Notes: generated by a model from the letters alone, not told the origin. A stretch of DNA of 22,019 bases from Neolecta irregularis DAH-3 (GCA_001929475.1 LXFE01003917.1:1759-23777); one strand, 5' to 3'. Shown: positions 1 through 9,675, counted from the first letter of the stretch. Numbers and translations: made by a program.

Positions 1-257
1 GGGTGAAAAACATACCAGACGAGGATTTTGGTGCATACGTCCCCCCGAGTTTGTCAAGGAGCCAATGGTCTGGGGCGGCAAGCCGCTTCAAATGTTTCTT
101 TCTGAAACGATCAACAACAATACTGGCGCCAAAACGTACACTCCACGAGTCATTGTTGGAAAAAAAGAACTTGGTCGGCTGGTACTGCTGTGGCGGCGAG
201 GTAGTTTTGCAAAACAGAGTCACGCCGCAAACTGCCAATACAATAGCCGCTAATTAG
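1..257 (+). other. Unresolved coding edge, possible 3' end of a gene
   Basis: Two overlapping plus-strand frames are open from the window edge, one to 253 and one to 257. Neither resembles a family I recognise. The frame with ATG at 65 reads [15 protein letters not shown] and looks protein-like. The other frame reads [12 protein letters not shown] up to the run of six C at 41-46. Joining the two across that run would give a smoother protein, so a frameshift (biological or from assembly) is possible. The minus strand is also open for about 80 codons but has no ATG. I infer only that part of a coding region may lie here. Direction and product are unknown. Confidence 0.25.
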
Positions 258-371
258 CCGGCAAAATCCCAGGCTTGCAAAACTATCCCGCACTATGTAA
301 ATTGGGCTGGATGATTAGTCAGGCAGCTATCGGATAAGAAGAGGCTTGAATTCTTCTCGCCCCCTCAAAAC

Positions 372-1100
372 ATGATTCCCCAGATCCAACATCCAGCGCC
401 CGCCTTTAAGACAACCGCCGTTGTTGATGGGTCTTTTCAGCAAATCTCGCTTGATGATTACAGAGGCAAATGGGTTCTGCTCGCATTTATTCCCATGGCT
501 TTCACTTTTGCTTGTCCCACAGAGGTTTACATCCTCAAATCGACACCGCTTAATTGAACAGGTAATCGCCTTTTCAGATGCCGCATCCCATTTCAACGAA
601 CGCGGTGCCCATGTCCTCTTTTGCTCAGTCGACTCGGAATATTCTTTGCTCGCATGGACCAACACCGACCGCAAGTTGGGTGGTGTTGGCCCCGTCAATA
701 TCCCCCTCATGAGCGATAAAAACCACAAAATCGCTAGAGACTATGGCGTCTTGATCGAAGATGCCGGTATCGCTTTGCGAGGACTATTCCTTATCGATCC
801 CAACGGCATTCTTCGACAAATCACAATTAACGTGCGCTCTCTTCATCCAATTACCGCTTCTGACTTGAATTAGGATTTGCCTGTTGGTCGATCTACCGAT
901 GAAGCGATAAGATTACTCGACGCATTTTTGTTTGTCGAGACCCATGGCGAGGCACGCGTTCATTAAATTTCCTCTTTTATGGAATTTCATCCCAGAAAGG
1001 TTAACCTCTATAGGTCTGTCCAGCAAACTGGCAAAAGGGACAAAAAACTATAAAACCAGATGTCAAGGCATCCAAAGAATACTTTTCTTCCGCCGCCTAG
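372..1100 (+). CDS. TSA1: Typical 2-Cys peroxiredoxin (thioredoxin peroxidase, TSA1/AhpC type)
   Basis: Reduces hydrogen and organic peroxides using thioredoxin, normally in the cytosol. Exons 372-524, 562-831, 874-951 and 1014-1100 join in phase to 195 residues, matching the family length (about 196). The peroxidatic cysteine is C48 in FTFACPTE, and the resolving cysteine is C169 in VCPANW on the last exon. A GGVG motif near mid-protein and a C-terminal YF (EYFSSAA) correspond to the GGLG/YF pair of eukaryotic enzymes that are easily overoxidised. Introns are 37, 42 and 62 nt. The third (952-1013) has a GC donor. Without removing it the frame ends early and lacks the resolving cysteine. The start ATG gives [12 protein letters not shown], as expected for the family. 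Product assignment is firm; the exact paralogue is not. Confidence 0.95.
952..1013 (+). other. GC-AG intron in the peroxiredoxin gene
   Basis: Donor GAG|GCACGC, acceptor CTATAG, 62 nt. Removing it joins THGE to VCPANW, restoring the conserved resolving-cysteine segment. There is no GT donor that does the same. Confidence 0.85.
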
Positions 1101-1150
1101 CATTTTGATGTGTTTGATAGATGTATAACTTGGCAGTTTTTTGAAAGCAA

Positions 1151-1156
1151 AATAAA
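1151..1156 (+). terminator. AATAAA polyadenylation-like signal of the peroxiredoxin gene
   Basis: AATAAA lies about 50 nt after the peroxiredoxin stop codon, in an A/T-rich stretch. Position and sequence fit a fungal poly(A) signal; the cleavage site was not identified. Confidence 0.45.
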
Positions 1157-1232
1157 AACTTGCTTGTTTTTGTGCAACATGTAGAAATTAGATTTGGATA
1201 GAGAAAAGAAAAGAAAAAGAGAAAACCAGTTT

Positions 1233-1452
1233 AGGGCGGGTTTTGCAGTCAATATTTTACCCTGAATTTCCTGAAATTCGGTTTTGACACGCGCGTCTTG
1301 CGATTACAAAATAGAAACTTTTCTCGAGATAAGTGATAAGGAATTGCAATTACGTAAAATTTGGCGAAGGACTGCAAACGGGTTTTTTGGAATTATCCGA
1401 AATAAATTGCAATTTCAAGTTTTTGGATTTCAGGTGCCCCAAAACGCGCCCT
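1233..1452. mobile_element. Possible MITE remnant with short terminal inverted repeats
   Basis: The left end AGGGCGGGTTTTGCAG (from 1233) matches the reverse complement of the right end (AGGGCGCGTTTTGGGG, from 1452) at 13 of 16 positions. Inside, CCTGAAAT occurs in inverted orientation near both ends, and the palindrome AATTGCAATT occurs near 1341 and 1404. At 220 bp with no coding capacity it resembles a miniature inverted-repeat element. I could not see a clean target-site duplication, and this is one copy only, so the call is tentative. Confidence 0.3.
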
Positions 1453-1610
1453 TATTCTGTGCGAGATTGTACTGAACTTTGTCTATATCTATAGATAGAT
1501 AGGTAGATATATGGCACTGGCTAATCAAAATAGGTCTGCAAATGAAATCCTCATTTGACGAAATGAGGACTTCGTGTGCTGACAAAACACATGCAGTAAT
1601 GCTACTTTTT

Positions 1611-2335
1611 TCATCGTCCCCATGTATTCTAGACATGTCAAGTTTTCGAGAAGGAGAATGACGGGATGTACCCCGTTCCACTGAGGATCCTGTATAAAAG
1701 CACACAATACTTTTGATCCAGTCTGTAAAAGTGGATGTCCCGCAACCCTATCTAGTCAAGAAACACATCTCAAAATTTGAACATGTACGTTTGGAGGAAC
1801 TTTTCTAAACCCACTCGTCGATGTTCAATAACCTCGTCTGAGAAGCGATTGGTAAAGACTTTGCCGGGCAGAGGAGGGAGTGTCACGCGGGCTGTTTCAC
1901 GTTCAAGGATATCCCTAAATGCTTCGAATTCAGAGTATCGTCTCCGCACAGTAGAGCTTTTGAGTTTGAAAGCAGGTATATTAGTCTGGATGAGTCAGGA
2001 AGAAGCGGGGCGTAATGGATGTAGATGCCCTGCAGATGATTTCGTAGTTTGTGTATTGCTTCCGAGTTCCTGGATCGTTCAGGGGGACGATACAGGCAAC
2101 TCCGTACCAAAAGTTTGAGGGTTCTTGACCTTGAGATAAATCAATACATGTGACGATGGTCAATAAATACCTCGATCTCCAGAAAATTCTCAGGAACGGC
2201 GTATTCTGTATGATAGTTCGTTTTAGAATCGGTTTCTGGAGAACTTATGCGCTGGAACAGACCACCGGCGGGATTGACATGGCGAATATTGGAGTCCTTT
2301 GGATGCGTGAGCGACTGGTCGTTGTCGGGCGTCAT
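1611..2335 (-). CDS. SNX3: Sorting nexin SNX3/Grd19, PX-domain retromer cargo adaptor
   Basis: Binds PI3P on endosomes and helps retromer recycle cargo. Minus-strand exons 2335-2171, 2129-2108, 2069-2029, 1985-1789, 1747-1672 and 1628-1611 give 172 residues (family about 160). The PX domain fills most of the protein: [12 protein letters not shown] at residue 45, the PI3P-binding RRRYSEF, the PPLPGK loop, then GHPLLQTG and QDPQWN near the C-terminus. Introns are 41, 38, 43, 41 and 43 nt. The third (2028-1986) has a GC donor and is needed to build CRTNIPAFK. The second exon is only 22 nt. The last exon, ending WGR, rests on splice signals alone; reading through would add a different tail. The start at 2335 is the first ATG of the open first exon. 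Divergent from APC5. Confidence 0.93.
1986..2028 (-). other. GC-AG intron in SNX3
   Basis: Donor AGG|GCATCT, acceptor CATCCAG, 43 nt on the minus strand. Removal joins YEIICR to TNIPAFKLK, the invariant SNX3 sequence, in phase 0. Confidence 0.85.
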
Positions 2336-2650
2336 TGACCTGAGGTTGTGTTGATGGGAGGGTCACCGTCGTATGTGCTCCGGTTGGAGCTCCAAAAGAA
2401 AAAGTCCCCGAGGCTACATACTCATATTCATACTGCGAAAATAATGTGTGCTGCTTGGTTGGAACACACTGTCTCAAGAACCCGACCCACCGCCCTGGCT
2501 GTATATGATACACCCGCGTGGTTGCATTTATCGACAAGCAGACTCGTCACCGTGCAACATTCTCACCACCGTGGTCAAAGTGGAACATCCACCCTCGTGG
2601 AACACTATTCACCACACGGATACCTTTTCGCGGATAGATTTCTCACCACC
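2336..2650. promoter_or_regulatory. Shared divergent promoter of SNX3 and APC5, 315 nt
   Basis: Lies between the two start codons. It has a TATA-like TGTATATGATACA near 2500. TTCTCACCACC is repeated exactly 80 nt apart (2560 and 2640), and the second copy runs into the APC5 start codon. GTGGAACA also occurs twice (about 2579 and 2598). Open frames through it on both strands lack conserved content. Regulatory role is inferred from position. Confidence 0.5.
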
Positions 2651-5522
2651 ATGATGCAGATGCAGTCTGAAGAAACATTGCTACCGCCTACCAGTATTAC
2701 AGACACGGCTGTGCTAGGCGATGGCTCGTGCTTTGTCTCCCGCTATCTTTCTCCCCACAAAGTTGCCCTCGTTGTCCTCGTCGAAATTTACTGTGCCGTG
2801 CTTCTCCCGCCCAGACACACAACACACGTCCTCTCGCTCGTAATCGACCATATAGACGTGCACCTTCCCTGCCCGTCCCCATTCTGACGCCAAGGTCAAA
2901 GACGGCATCCAATTGACTCTGCAACAATTACAGACCGAGACCCAGAATTGTGATAGCAGTATCCTAGGCCGCACAGTCTGCCATTTGCTCCTCAAGAAGG
3001 TATGCCCAACCACAGCTCGTCTTTTGAGACCGCTCTAGCTTTGGGATATCCACTCGTTTGATGACTTTAACCACTTCATGTACGCCCTTCCAACCTTTCT
3101 CGTCCAGCGAAACACAAGCGTCCCCATCGATCGTAGATTAATTCTACTGAGTATCACGTCTGTTCTTGGACGCTTCATTCGACGATGTTCGCTTGAATTT
3201 AACAGAATGACCTTTGAAGAATCTGTTCATTTCTGGAAGGCTTTTATCGCTTACCGCGCTTCGTCGATGGATAGCTGGAACTCATTGGAGGGCAATCATT
3301 CCATGATAAATGTCACTTCCGACTTGGAGGGTTTCGCGGATCATCCACAACTTGTCGAACATGTTTACAAATATCTTGAACGTACTGCTTCGGATCGGGG
3401 GTCTTTTTTAATAGGTAGCTTGCACGACAATTTTCGATTCGGATCGATTTGCGGAGAATGCTGTACAGAATATGCAAAGTATCCTGTAAATTCGTATCAC
3501 AAATTAAGTTCAAGGAACTGGTAATCCATTGCCAGATGAATTTCTGGCTCTCTCGAGTAACCTTCGATTACCGCAAGAAGCGGTTCCGGCTTCAACTCAT
3601 TATATGAAGTATGATCTCTAGCCATATGGATTTTGCTTATTTAGATTCATTCATTCGTGGAAATCTGGGGATTATCAAGCTACCTTTGACAATCTCCATC
3701 GATATTTTGATTACACATTACAGAATCGAGACCGGTAAAGTCCATTTCATTTTTCAGGTCCGTCTAACAGTTAGGAGATTCTATCACTACGCTCTGCTCA
3801 ACCTTGCATTGGTACAAGCAGACTTTGGCTCGACTCAAGAAGCCACATGGGTATCTCCCACAACCTCGGCTACTCTTTAACTCAAAGGCAATTCAAGAAA
3901 GTATAAACACAGCTAGGGAAAACAAAGATTATGACTGTTTGAATTTCGCATTAGCATGGCTTCATCAATTCCAGAAATCTCACCCTAACATTACCCAATC
4001 CCTATCCGATCAACAAATCATTAAATATCTCACAAAACAAAGCCAGGAGTCAACTCAACACGGTCTACAATCTTCAACTCATTTATTTCAATCCAAAAAA
4101 ATTATCGAGGAGGTTTGTTTTCATTATATCAAGACTAAATGAACGATTAGGGTGGACCTGCTCGGGACGCTTTCAAGGCTTTGCTTAAATCTTCAAAAAT
4201 TAATTCTATGGAGTCAAAGAGTCAATTGCATGGAATTCAAACTCTTTTATGTTCAGATTTCTGGGAGAGACTGGGTGTGAATCTCTACTGGGTTGACAAT
4301 AGATTAACAAGAGGTCACAATCCCACAGGTATAATTCACATGGAACTCGTCTCTATGCATTACTCCCACATTATATCGTCTGAAGATTTAATCCGCATTC
4401 GATGTAATCACGCTATCCAGGTATACACCATCGGCAATTGACTGTCTGATTCACGATAGTGTTCTAAACGTGGAAGATTACCAGAACTAATCGCATCGCT
4501 TCAAACAGTCGGAAATGAAACACAAATGTCGAACCAAACGCGAAAAATCTGGGCATTATACGTAGCCTATCTCCAGATTCGTCTGTCTTTGAATCGGTAA
4601 GGATGATCTTTGTACCTATTAACTAACTTTATAGATCAAATTTAAATCATGCTTTTACTATTTTTGAGCAAGTTTCTCCTCTTCTTGATATCGACCGCGG
4701 ACTACGACTTCTTATTAAATTACTAGAGGTAGAGTATTTAAAAAGATCTCATGATTTACCTCAGGTATGCACCCCATCTTAGATGGGGTCTAACGGCATC
4801 CACAGGCATTCGATTCTGTGGTTGCTCTGAAAGAGGAATACGGATCACAGTCGGATATACTTGATCGTATTACAATTGAAGTGTCTCATGCAGAGCTGAT
4901 TTTGGTATCGGGCTTATTGGAGTCCAGCTGATCTGAAAGGAAACCGAGGAGCCTTGGAAAGCTCTCTCTTTGATTTCTAGGCAAGTGATCCTTGCAGAGA
5001 AGCATAAACTTCCCGGGATTTTAAGCAAAGCAATCGTTGTGTTATCTGAGGTTTTACTGCGTATAGACGAGGCGGAGGAAGCATTAATTCTCTTGGATGG
5101 AGTAATGGCTTTGGTAAATTTCTGACTTGTGATATTGCTGATTTTATTATATTTTACAACAGGAAGATGAGGGCTTGGAAGGAAGAGCTTTGGATGTTTA
5201 CGCAGAATGCCTGGTTGAAATAAACCAAAAGAAACATAATGCCAACCACCCGGAAGAAACCGCGCTGCTGCTTTATGAACGGGCTCTAGACGGCATGTTT
5301 TTATTTCGAATACTGTCTGACATAGCAGCATATCGTAATATTGAAGATATCGAGCAGTCTATCAGAATATCCATAAAAGTTCTTCAGAATGCAGGTCTTG
5401 CCTCGGGAAAAGGTAATCCTGTAATGGAAAATGCACTCGCTAGTCTGCAAGCACAGCGAGAACAGTACAGCAAGCAATCAATTCTTACTCCTGTATTTAC
5501 TTATACCGAGAGAGTATTATGA
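2651..5522 (+). CDS. APC5: Anaphase-promoting complex subunit 5 (APC5), TPR protein
   Basis: Scaffold subunit of the APC/C ubiquitin ligase that drives mitotic exit in the nucleus. Fifteen exons: 2651-2839, 2895-2999, 3039-3362, 3415-3478, 3515-3608, 3645-3734, 3775-3850, 3888-4112, 4151-4274, 4329-4420, 4460-4596, 4635-4764, 4806-4904, 4940-5113, 5163-5522. They close in phase to 760 residues (human about 755). Recognisable parts are the N-terminal LSPHKVALVVLVEIYC, FIRRCSLEFNRM, HYMKFIHSWKSGDY with FDNLHRYFDYTLQNRDR, and the TPR signature HYALLNLALVQADFG followed by ARENKDYDCLNFALAWL (about residues 290-340). All 14 introns (35-55 nt) have GT donors. Boundaries around 3363-3514 are the least certain. 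The first ATG of an ATG-rich start (MMQMQ) was chosen for its CACCACC context. Confidence 0.9.
4771..4789 (+). repeat. Perfect hairpin inside an APC5 intron
   Basis: ACCCCATCT, one T, then AGATGGGGT: a 9-bp perfect stem with a 1-nt centre, inside the 41-nt intron 4765-4805. It fills almost half of the intron, between the GTATGC donor and the CCACAG acceptor. Confidence 0.85.
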
Positions 5523-5568
5523 AATCAGAATATCATTATACATTCAAATAATTCTCTACTGATTAGAA

Positions 5569-5574
5569 AATAAA
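5569..5574 (+). terminator. AATAAA polyadenylation-like signal of APC5
   Basis: AATAAA about 47 nt after the APC5 stop, within the 112-nt convergent gap to the RIM2 stop. Assigned by position and motif only. Confidence 0.45.
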
Positions 5575-5634
5575 ACATCCCAACGCCCATTCTACAGTTC
5601 CTATGAATACATTTATATGATCAGCCCAAAAGGT

Positions 5635-6807
5635 CTAGCTCGAACCCGTCATATGTAAGACCAATTCATATGCTCCAAACATGATTGCAGCATTCGGCAC
5701 GACTCTCATCAGATGAGCAGTCAAACCACCATACAGTGCAACCATCCCTTCTTCTTTCCATACTAACTTAAAACACTGGATCAATCCAGTATATTTCAAC
5801 TGGCCGTTTGTAGTTGGGGTCTGCCTCAGCCGCGTTCGAAGGACTTCATGGGGATATGTGACTCCGGCAGCCAAAAATTTGGCGCTTCCAGCAGCACCTA
5901 ATTTCCCTCCCCATTCAACAAATGTATCCCAACCTGTAGGTTCGAGCGATAATAAACGCCGTCCCACACTTCTCTCCGTAATAATCTTTTTGAAATGCTC
6001 GTATAGGACCCACTGCATCGTGCTTTCTGTAACTCCTAGATACGAAGCGCTCATACCTCGATATAGGCCGACGACTCCCTCTTTCCTGAAAACCTGAAGG
6101 AGACAGTCAAAACTGTTTTTGTACTGCCTCATTCCACCTTCTTGTCTATCAAGTTGTAGTCGAGTCTTCACAAGCCAGATTGGATTTGTAGCGGTTGAGG
6201 TTACGATACCGGCGATTGCTGCAGAAGCCAAATGAACCCAGGTCGATTCTCTACCGTTATTAAAACTATCTGCGATTATCCGTTTCCCGTTCCCGTATGT
6301 GTAAAAATTGATTGCGCTGGTTCACGTTTAGTCGAGCTGAGAGCATGGAATGGTATTACCGAGCAGGAACAACACCTACGAGATTCGGGCCAAGACCCTT
6401 GAATAGCGCTCGAGGACCTTCTACTCGATATATATCGCTATCAGAAATTAGAAAAGAGATCCTCAGTGAATGTCACTCGTACCCTAGTATCTGACAGGTT
6501 TCCGAAAAATGTCTGGCGGCGGCTCGGCCAATAGTACAGCTCTTCTGAGGCAGTGTAGCAGCTCTTCTTGAGACAATTTGATCTCTATAGAAATCGCTTT
6601 GAAGACGTGTCTTCACTACGTCGAGAGGAGAAGTCAATACAGCTCCAGTCATTCCTCCGGCTCTGCGCATAAATTCGGATATATTATAGAGAAGAAATAC
6701 CCTCCAGCAAGGAAATGGACCCATGATTGGGAAAATGATAAAGATTTCTTGGGCCGAATCGATGCCACAGTAGAAGTCAGCGGTATATCAGTGGGATCTG
6801 AAGACAT
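5635..6807 (-). CDS. RIM2: Mitochondrial pyrimidine nucleotide carrier (RIM2/SLC25A33-36 type)
   Basis: Inner-membrane exchanger that brings pyrimidine nucleotides into mitochondria for DNA and RNA synthesis. Minus-strand exons 6807-6701, 6662-6483, 6437-6360 and 6316-5635 give 348 residues. All three carrier signatures are present: [11 protein letters not shown] (P48 to K53), [11 protein letters not shown] and [12 protein letters not shown]. The tryptophan in the second signature and the longer spacing after the first repeat are typical of the RIM2 and folate/NAD carrier branch. [20 protein letters not shown] and [15 protein letters not shown] are the matching repeat ends. Introns are 38, 45 and 43 nt, all GT-AG. 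The start at 6807 (MSSDPTDIP) is preferred over an in-frame ATG at 6891, which adds residues unlike the family. Substrate is inferred from subfamily features. Convergent with APC5. Confidence 0.92.
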
Positions 6808-6929
6808 TTTCGCGCTAATAGATGAATGTTTTGACGGAAGAAATTTGAGAAAAAAGTTTTGGTGGTGGAAGCACGTGTCGCCGCATACCATTTCGAAAGA
6901 GCCTTGACTAAATCAAGAGTATTCACCGG

Positions 6930-7113
6930 GATGTTTGACAGAACGGATGCAGTTAGAGCACTAGAGCTGTATGAAATATATCAAAATATTGATAATGAAG
7001 ATAATAGAGCTGGTTCAAATGTCACCATTGGGCAAGACGATGCTGCCCGACTCAAAATCACAGGAGAAATTGCATATATATCTCTGATCTTGAAACGTGA
7101 ACCACAAAAGTAA
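6930..7113 (+). CDS. Small unidentified ORF between RIM2 and eL21
   Basis: From the first in-frame ATG the frame gives 60 residues, ending at 7113. The same frame is open upstream from 6832 without an ATG (for example EARVAAYHFERALTKSRVF), so a spliced or longer N-terminus is possible. The protein is charged and helical-looking, with no signal peptide or membrane segment (for example RALELYEIYQNID and LKITGEIAYISLILKRE). I do not recognise it. The spacing of aromatic, arginine and late helix residues faintly recalls small LYR-motif proteins such as MZM1/LYRM7, but the diagnostic motif is absent. Its stop lies 8 nt from that of eL21 on the other strand, and it would share a short promoter with RIM2. 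It could be non-coding 5' sequence. Confidence 0.35.
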
Positions 7114-7121
7114 AAAGAATT

Positions 7122-7741
7122 TTAGATGATGGTATCGTAGGGCAAAGCATGGACTGTTTCCGGAAAGTTTGACTCAACCTTGACGATGTGAGCTTCTCGG
7201 GGGGCGAGCGGCTGTCGTTTCAACTGGACGGTTTCTAAATAGTCAGTCTATATCTATAGGCATAGCAATTATACCTCCTCTAGCTTTCGCCTCCTTCCTC
7301 TTCTGGGCATTTTCTTTGACTCGTCGGATGAAATCCTCACGGCATTTCGAGTGTCGGACATGTTCGATTCTTATAGAAACTCTCTTCTCCATATATCTAT
7401 TCCCAACAATCTTGTAGATGATCACTCCGACAGAAGATTTCGTAACGTTGTAGATGATTCCTGTCTTTCTATTTTTCCCGATCAGCATTCCTTTTTTTAT
7501 TTCTCGAATAAACGTACCCATGGTAATATTTATGCGGCATTCCTTTGTGTACAGATCCGTTAACGACAATATCGACAATGTCTCCGACTTTGTAAATCTT
7601 CAAGTAGGTTGACAATCTTTAGGCCGGTCAGCTCCTCTGTACTAACAAAGTGAGAAAAGCACACTTGATCTGCCCATGTTCCCTAAAATTCCTAGCAAAA
7701 AGGTGCTTTGTTCGTGCTTTACAACCGTGAGAGTGGGGCAT
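7122..7741 (-). CDS. RPL21: Large-subunit ribosomal protein eL21
   Basis: Structural protein of the 60S subunit. Minus-strand exons 7741-7665, 7616-7518, 7468-7275 and 7234-7122 give exactly 160 residues, the usual eukaryotic length. Family landmarks in order: [96 protein letters not shown] and the end LPYDTII. Introns are 48, 49 and 40 nt with GT donors. The first (7664-7617) contains several AGs before the AAAG acceptor that was used. The start codon gives the invariant MPHS. It is convergent with the small ORF and divergent from SLU7 across 198 nt. Confidence 0.96.
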
Positions 7742-7939
7742 ATTGTCGAATTATGGGCTGGTGCGATCGCTACCTTCGAAAGTGAGGTTTCCACATCTAC
7801 GTGACTTGGTGAGAAAAGCCGCAAATTCTGGCTTAGAAAAATTAAGGGTCGTCAGACTTGGTCACGGGACCAGAGCCTCCACCCACACTTTGTGTGGTAG
7901 ACCTCGATATCGGTTTCTTTTTTTCGACCATTCGCCACT
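7742..7939. promoter_or_regulatory. Shared divergent promoter of eL21 and SLU7
   Basis: 198 nt between two start codons. Palindromes seen: GCGATCGC at 7763-7770, TTCGAA at 7775-7780, and the perfect hairpin CCACAC-TTT-GTGTGG at 7883-7897. A T-rich run (about 7915-7924) precedes the SLU7 start. Regulatory role is inferred from position. Confidence 0.5.
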
Positions 7940-9499
7940 ATGGACCGGCCAGACTTCTCTAGTTCAAATATGATGCCAATGGGCGGGGGAGTACCTGTAA
8001 AGCAGACGCGAGAACAGCGGAGGCAGATCAAAGAGCTTGAAGAAGCTCGTAAAGCTGGAAAGGCCCCTGCTGAGAAAGACGAGGAAGGAAATGCTATCAA
8101 TCCACATATTCCGCGTACATGAAGTGTTATTGAATGGCTTTGATTACAATAGAGTTCATTTCTCGTGCACCATGGTACGTTGACGAAACTGGCGGAGCAT
8201 CGCTTAAACATCAACGTGTGCGGCATGATAACGATGGGGAAGATGATAAAAACAAATGGTATCAACGAGGTATACGGGCTGGACCCGCTGCTACAAAATA
8301 TAGAAAGGGGGCTTGTGAAAATTGTGGAGCAAATACTCATAAGGCGAAAGATTGCCTGGGGCGTCCCCGGAAATTGGGCGCGAAATGGTCGGGAAAAGAT
8401 ATTCAGCCCGATGAGGTTATTCAAAATGTCGATTTGACCTGGAATGCTAAAAGGGATCGTTGGAATGGATATGATCCAAGCGAACATAAAACTATCGTGG
8501 AAGAGTATGAACGTATGGAAGAGCTACGGAAACAACTTGAAGAAAAAGGAGAAGCAGAGCAAGAAACGGAGGAAAAGTTTGCAGAGGTGTCGGAAGCACT
8601 TGGTCAGGCTTACGATCCTTCATCACGAATAATGACTAGAAATCTTCGGTATGCCATATTTTGACGTGTTGTCTAACCCAAAGAATGCGAGAGGACACAG
8701 CGAGATATCTTATGGCTTCAGACAACGCCAACTATGATCCAAAAACACGCACGATGCATGGAGATGTAAAGACTGTAAATCAAGGAACTCCTGAAGAAGG
8801 TTTTGTCCGCGGGTCAACTGGGGAAGCTGCAGATTTCGACAAATTACAAAAGTTCGCTTGGCAAGCAGAAGAGCGTGGCGCCAGCTTCAATATTCAAGCA
8901 AACCCTACGGAAGGTGCGCTGTTGCATAAAAAGTACCTTGAGGAGAAGGACCGACAAAAGTCAAAAGTTAAAGGCGGTATTTTGGAGAAATATGGAGGAG
9001 AGCAGTTTCTAGTTGCACCACCAAAAGAATTAACCCAGTCGGAAGCTTACGTGGAGTATTCTGCCAGTGGGACGATTATCAAGGGCGAAAAGACAAAGGC
9101 GAAGTCAAGGTGGAAAGAAGATGGCATTCACCTTAATTGATTATCATTAACAAATCAGTCTATCCAAATAATCACGCTTCGGTGTTCGGGTCATGGTGGA
9201 AGGGAGGGAAATGGGGATATACTTGTTGTCACAGCATTATCAGGAATTCATGGTGTGCTGGAGAAGAAGGACTCGAAGCTGTAGATACAGCAGAGAAGTT
9301 GGCTCGTGGCCATATCCCGATAAAAGAGCCTGAAGCACCTGAGACGCCTACCCCTGTAGGATCTACCGATAATATAGGTGACAGTAACAAGCGCAAACTG
9401 GGGTACGGAGATGTAACTGAAGAAGAAATGGAAGAATGGAAAAGGAAGAGGCAGGCATTCGAAGATCCCATGCGGACTTATGTAGACCATGGGAGATGA
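7940..9499 (+). CDS. SLU7: Pre-mRNA splicing factor SLU7
   Basis: Second-step splicing factor acting in 3' splice-site choice in the nucleus. Exons 7940-8114, 8153-8648, 8684-9123 and 9159-9499 give 483 residues. Seen in order: [19 protein letters not shown] with LKHQR; a CCHC zinc knuckle C113, C116, H121, C126 in [15 protein letters not shown]; the [15 protein letters not shown] stretch; REDTARYL and YDPKTRTM; then [11 protein letters not shown] and [17 protein letters not shown]; and a charged C-terminus ([12 protein letters not shown]). Introns are 38, 35 and 35 nt. The third (9124-9158) has a GC donor and restores KED-V-YPNNH. The start at 7940 is the only in-frame ATG with a full N-terminus. 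It is notable that the 3' splice-site factor is itself encoded through a GC-AG intron. Confidence 0.95.
9124..9158 (+). other. GC-AG intron in SLU7
   Basis: Donor ATG|GCATTC, acceptor AAATCAG, 35 nt. A branch-like CATTAAC lies just upstream of the acceptor. Removal restores the conserved SLU7 segment across the junction in phase 1. The only nearby GT (in CAAGGTGG) breaks the frame. Confidence 0.85.
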
Positions 9500-9675
9500 T
9501 AGATCAGTCTTTGTTGGTTTAATGGGGTGCATTGTCTGGTTCTCAAAAAAAGCTCATGTTTATGAGGAAAACGCACTCTATCGACACAGAAAATCGTTTC
9601 TGATCTATACAGGACAGACTAAGTGAGTATCATGACAAGGTTTAAATTTCTTCATCCATATACTAGATGCCTTAC

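Larger units (their letters stand above)
1101..1610. other. Convergent intergenic region, 510 nt
   Basis: This is the longest gene-free stretch here, between the 3' ends of peroxiredoxin and SNX3. It holds an AATAAA at 1151, a purine-rich tract at about 1199-1225 (repeated GAAAA units), a possible inverted-repeat element at 1233-1452, and a short GATA-rich tract at about 1484-1509. Small open frames here (for example 1284-1475) have no conserved features. No tRNA-like cloverleaf was found. Confidence 0.6.

Noticed and set aside
327-728. 133-residue minus-strand open frame
   Set aside because: Antisense to the peroxiredoxin exons, which are certain; there is no independent support.
874-966. 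Peroxiredoxin lacking its resolving cysteine (an apparent truncation ending EARVH)
   Set aside because: Removing a GC-AG intron (952-1013) recovers VCPANW and the normal C-terminus, so the gene is intact.
1484-1509. GATA-rich short repeat
   Set aside because: Only a few imperfect units in A/T-rich 3' sequence; too short to call a microsatellite of interest.
1777-2537. Several plus- and minus-strand ORFs of 60-113 residues read as separate genes
   Set aside because: They are fragments or shadows of the six SNX3 exons, or belong to the intergenic region.
4870-5331. 153-residue minus-strand open frame
   Set aside because: It is antisense to three APC5 exons that carry the conserved sequence and correct splice phases, and the peptide itself resembles no family.
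7852-8487. 211-residue minus-strand open frame, one of the longest on that strand
   Set aside because: Shadow of SLU7 exons 1-2; the plus strand carries the zinc knuckle and the full SLU7 sequence.
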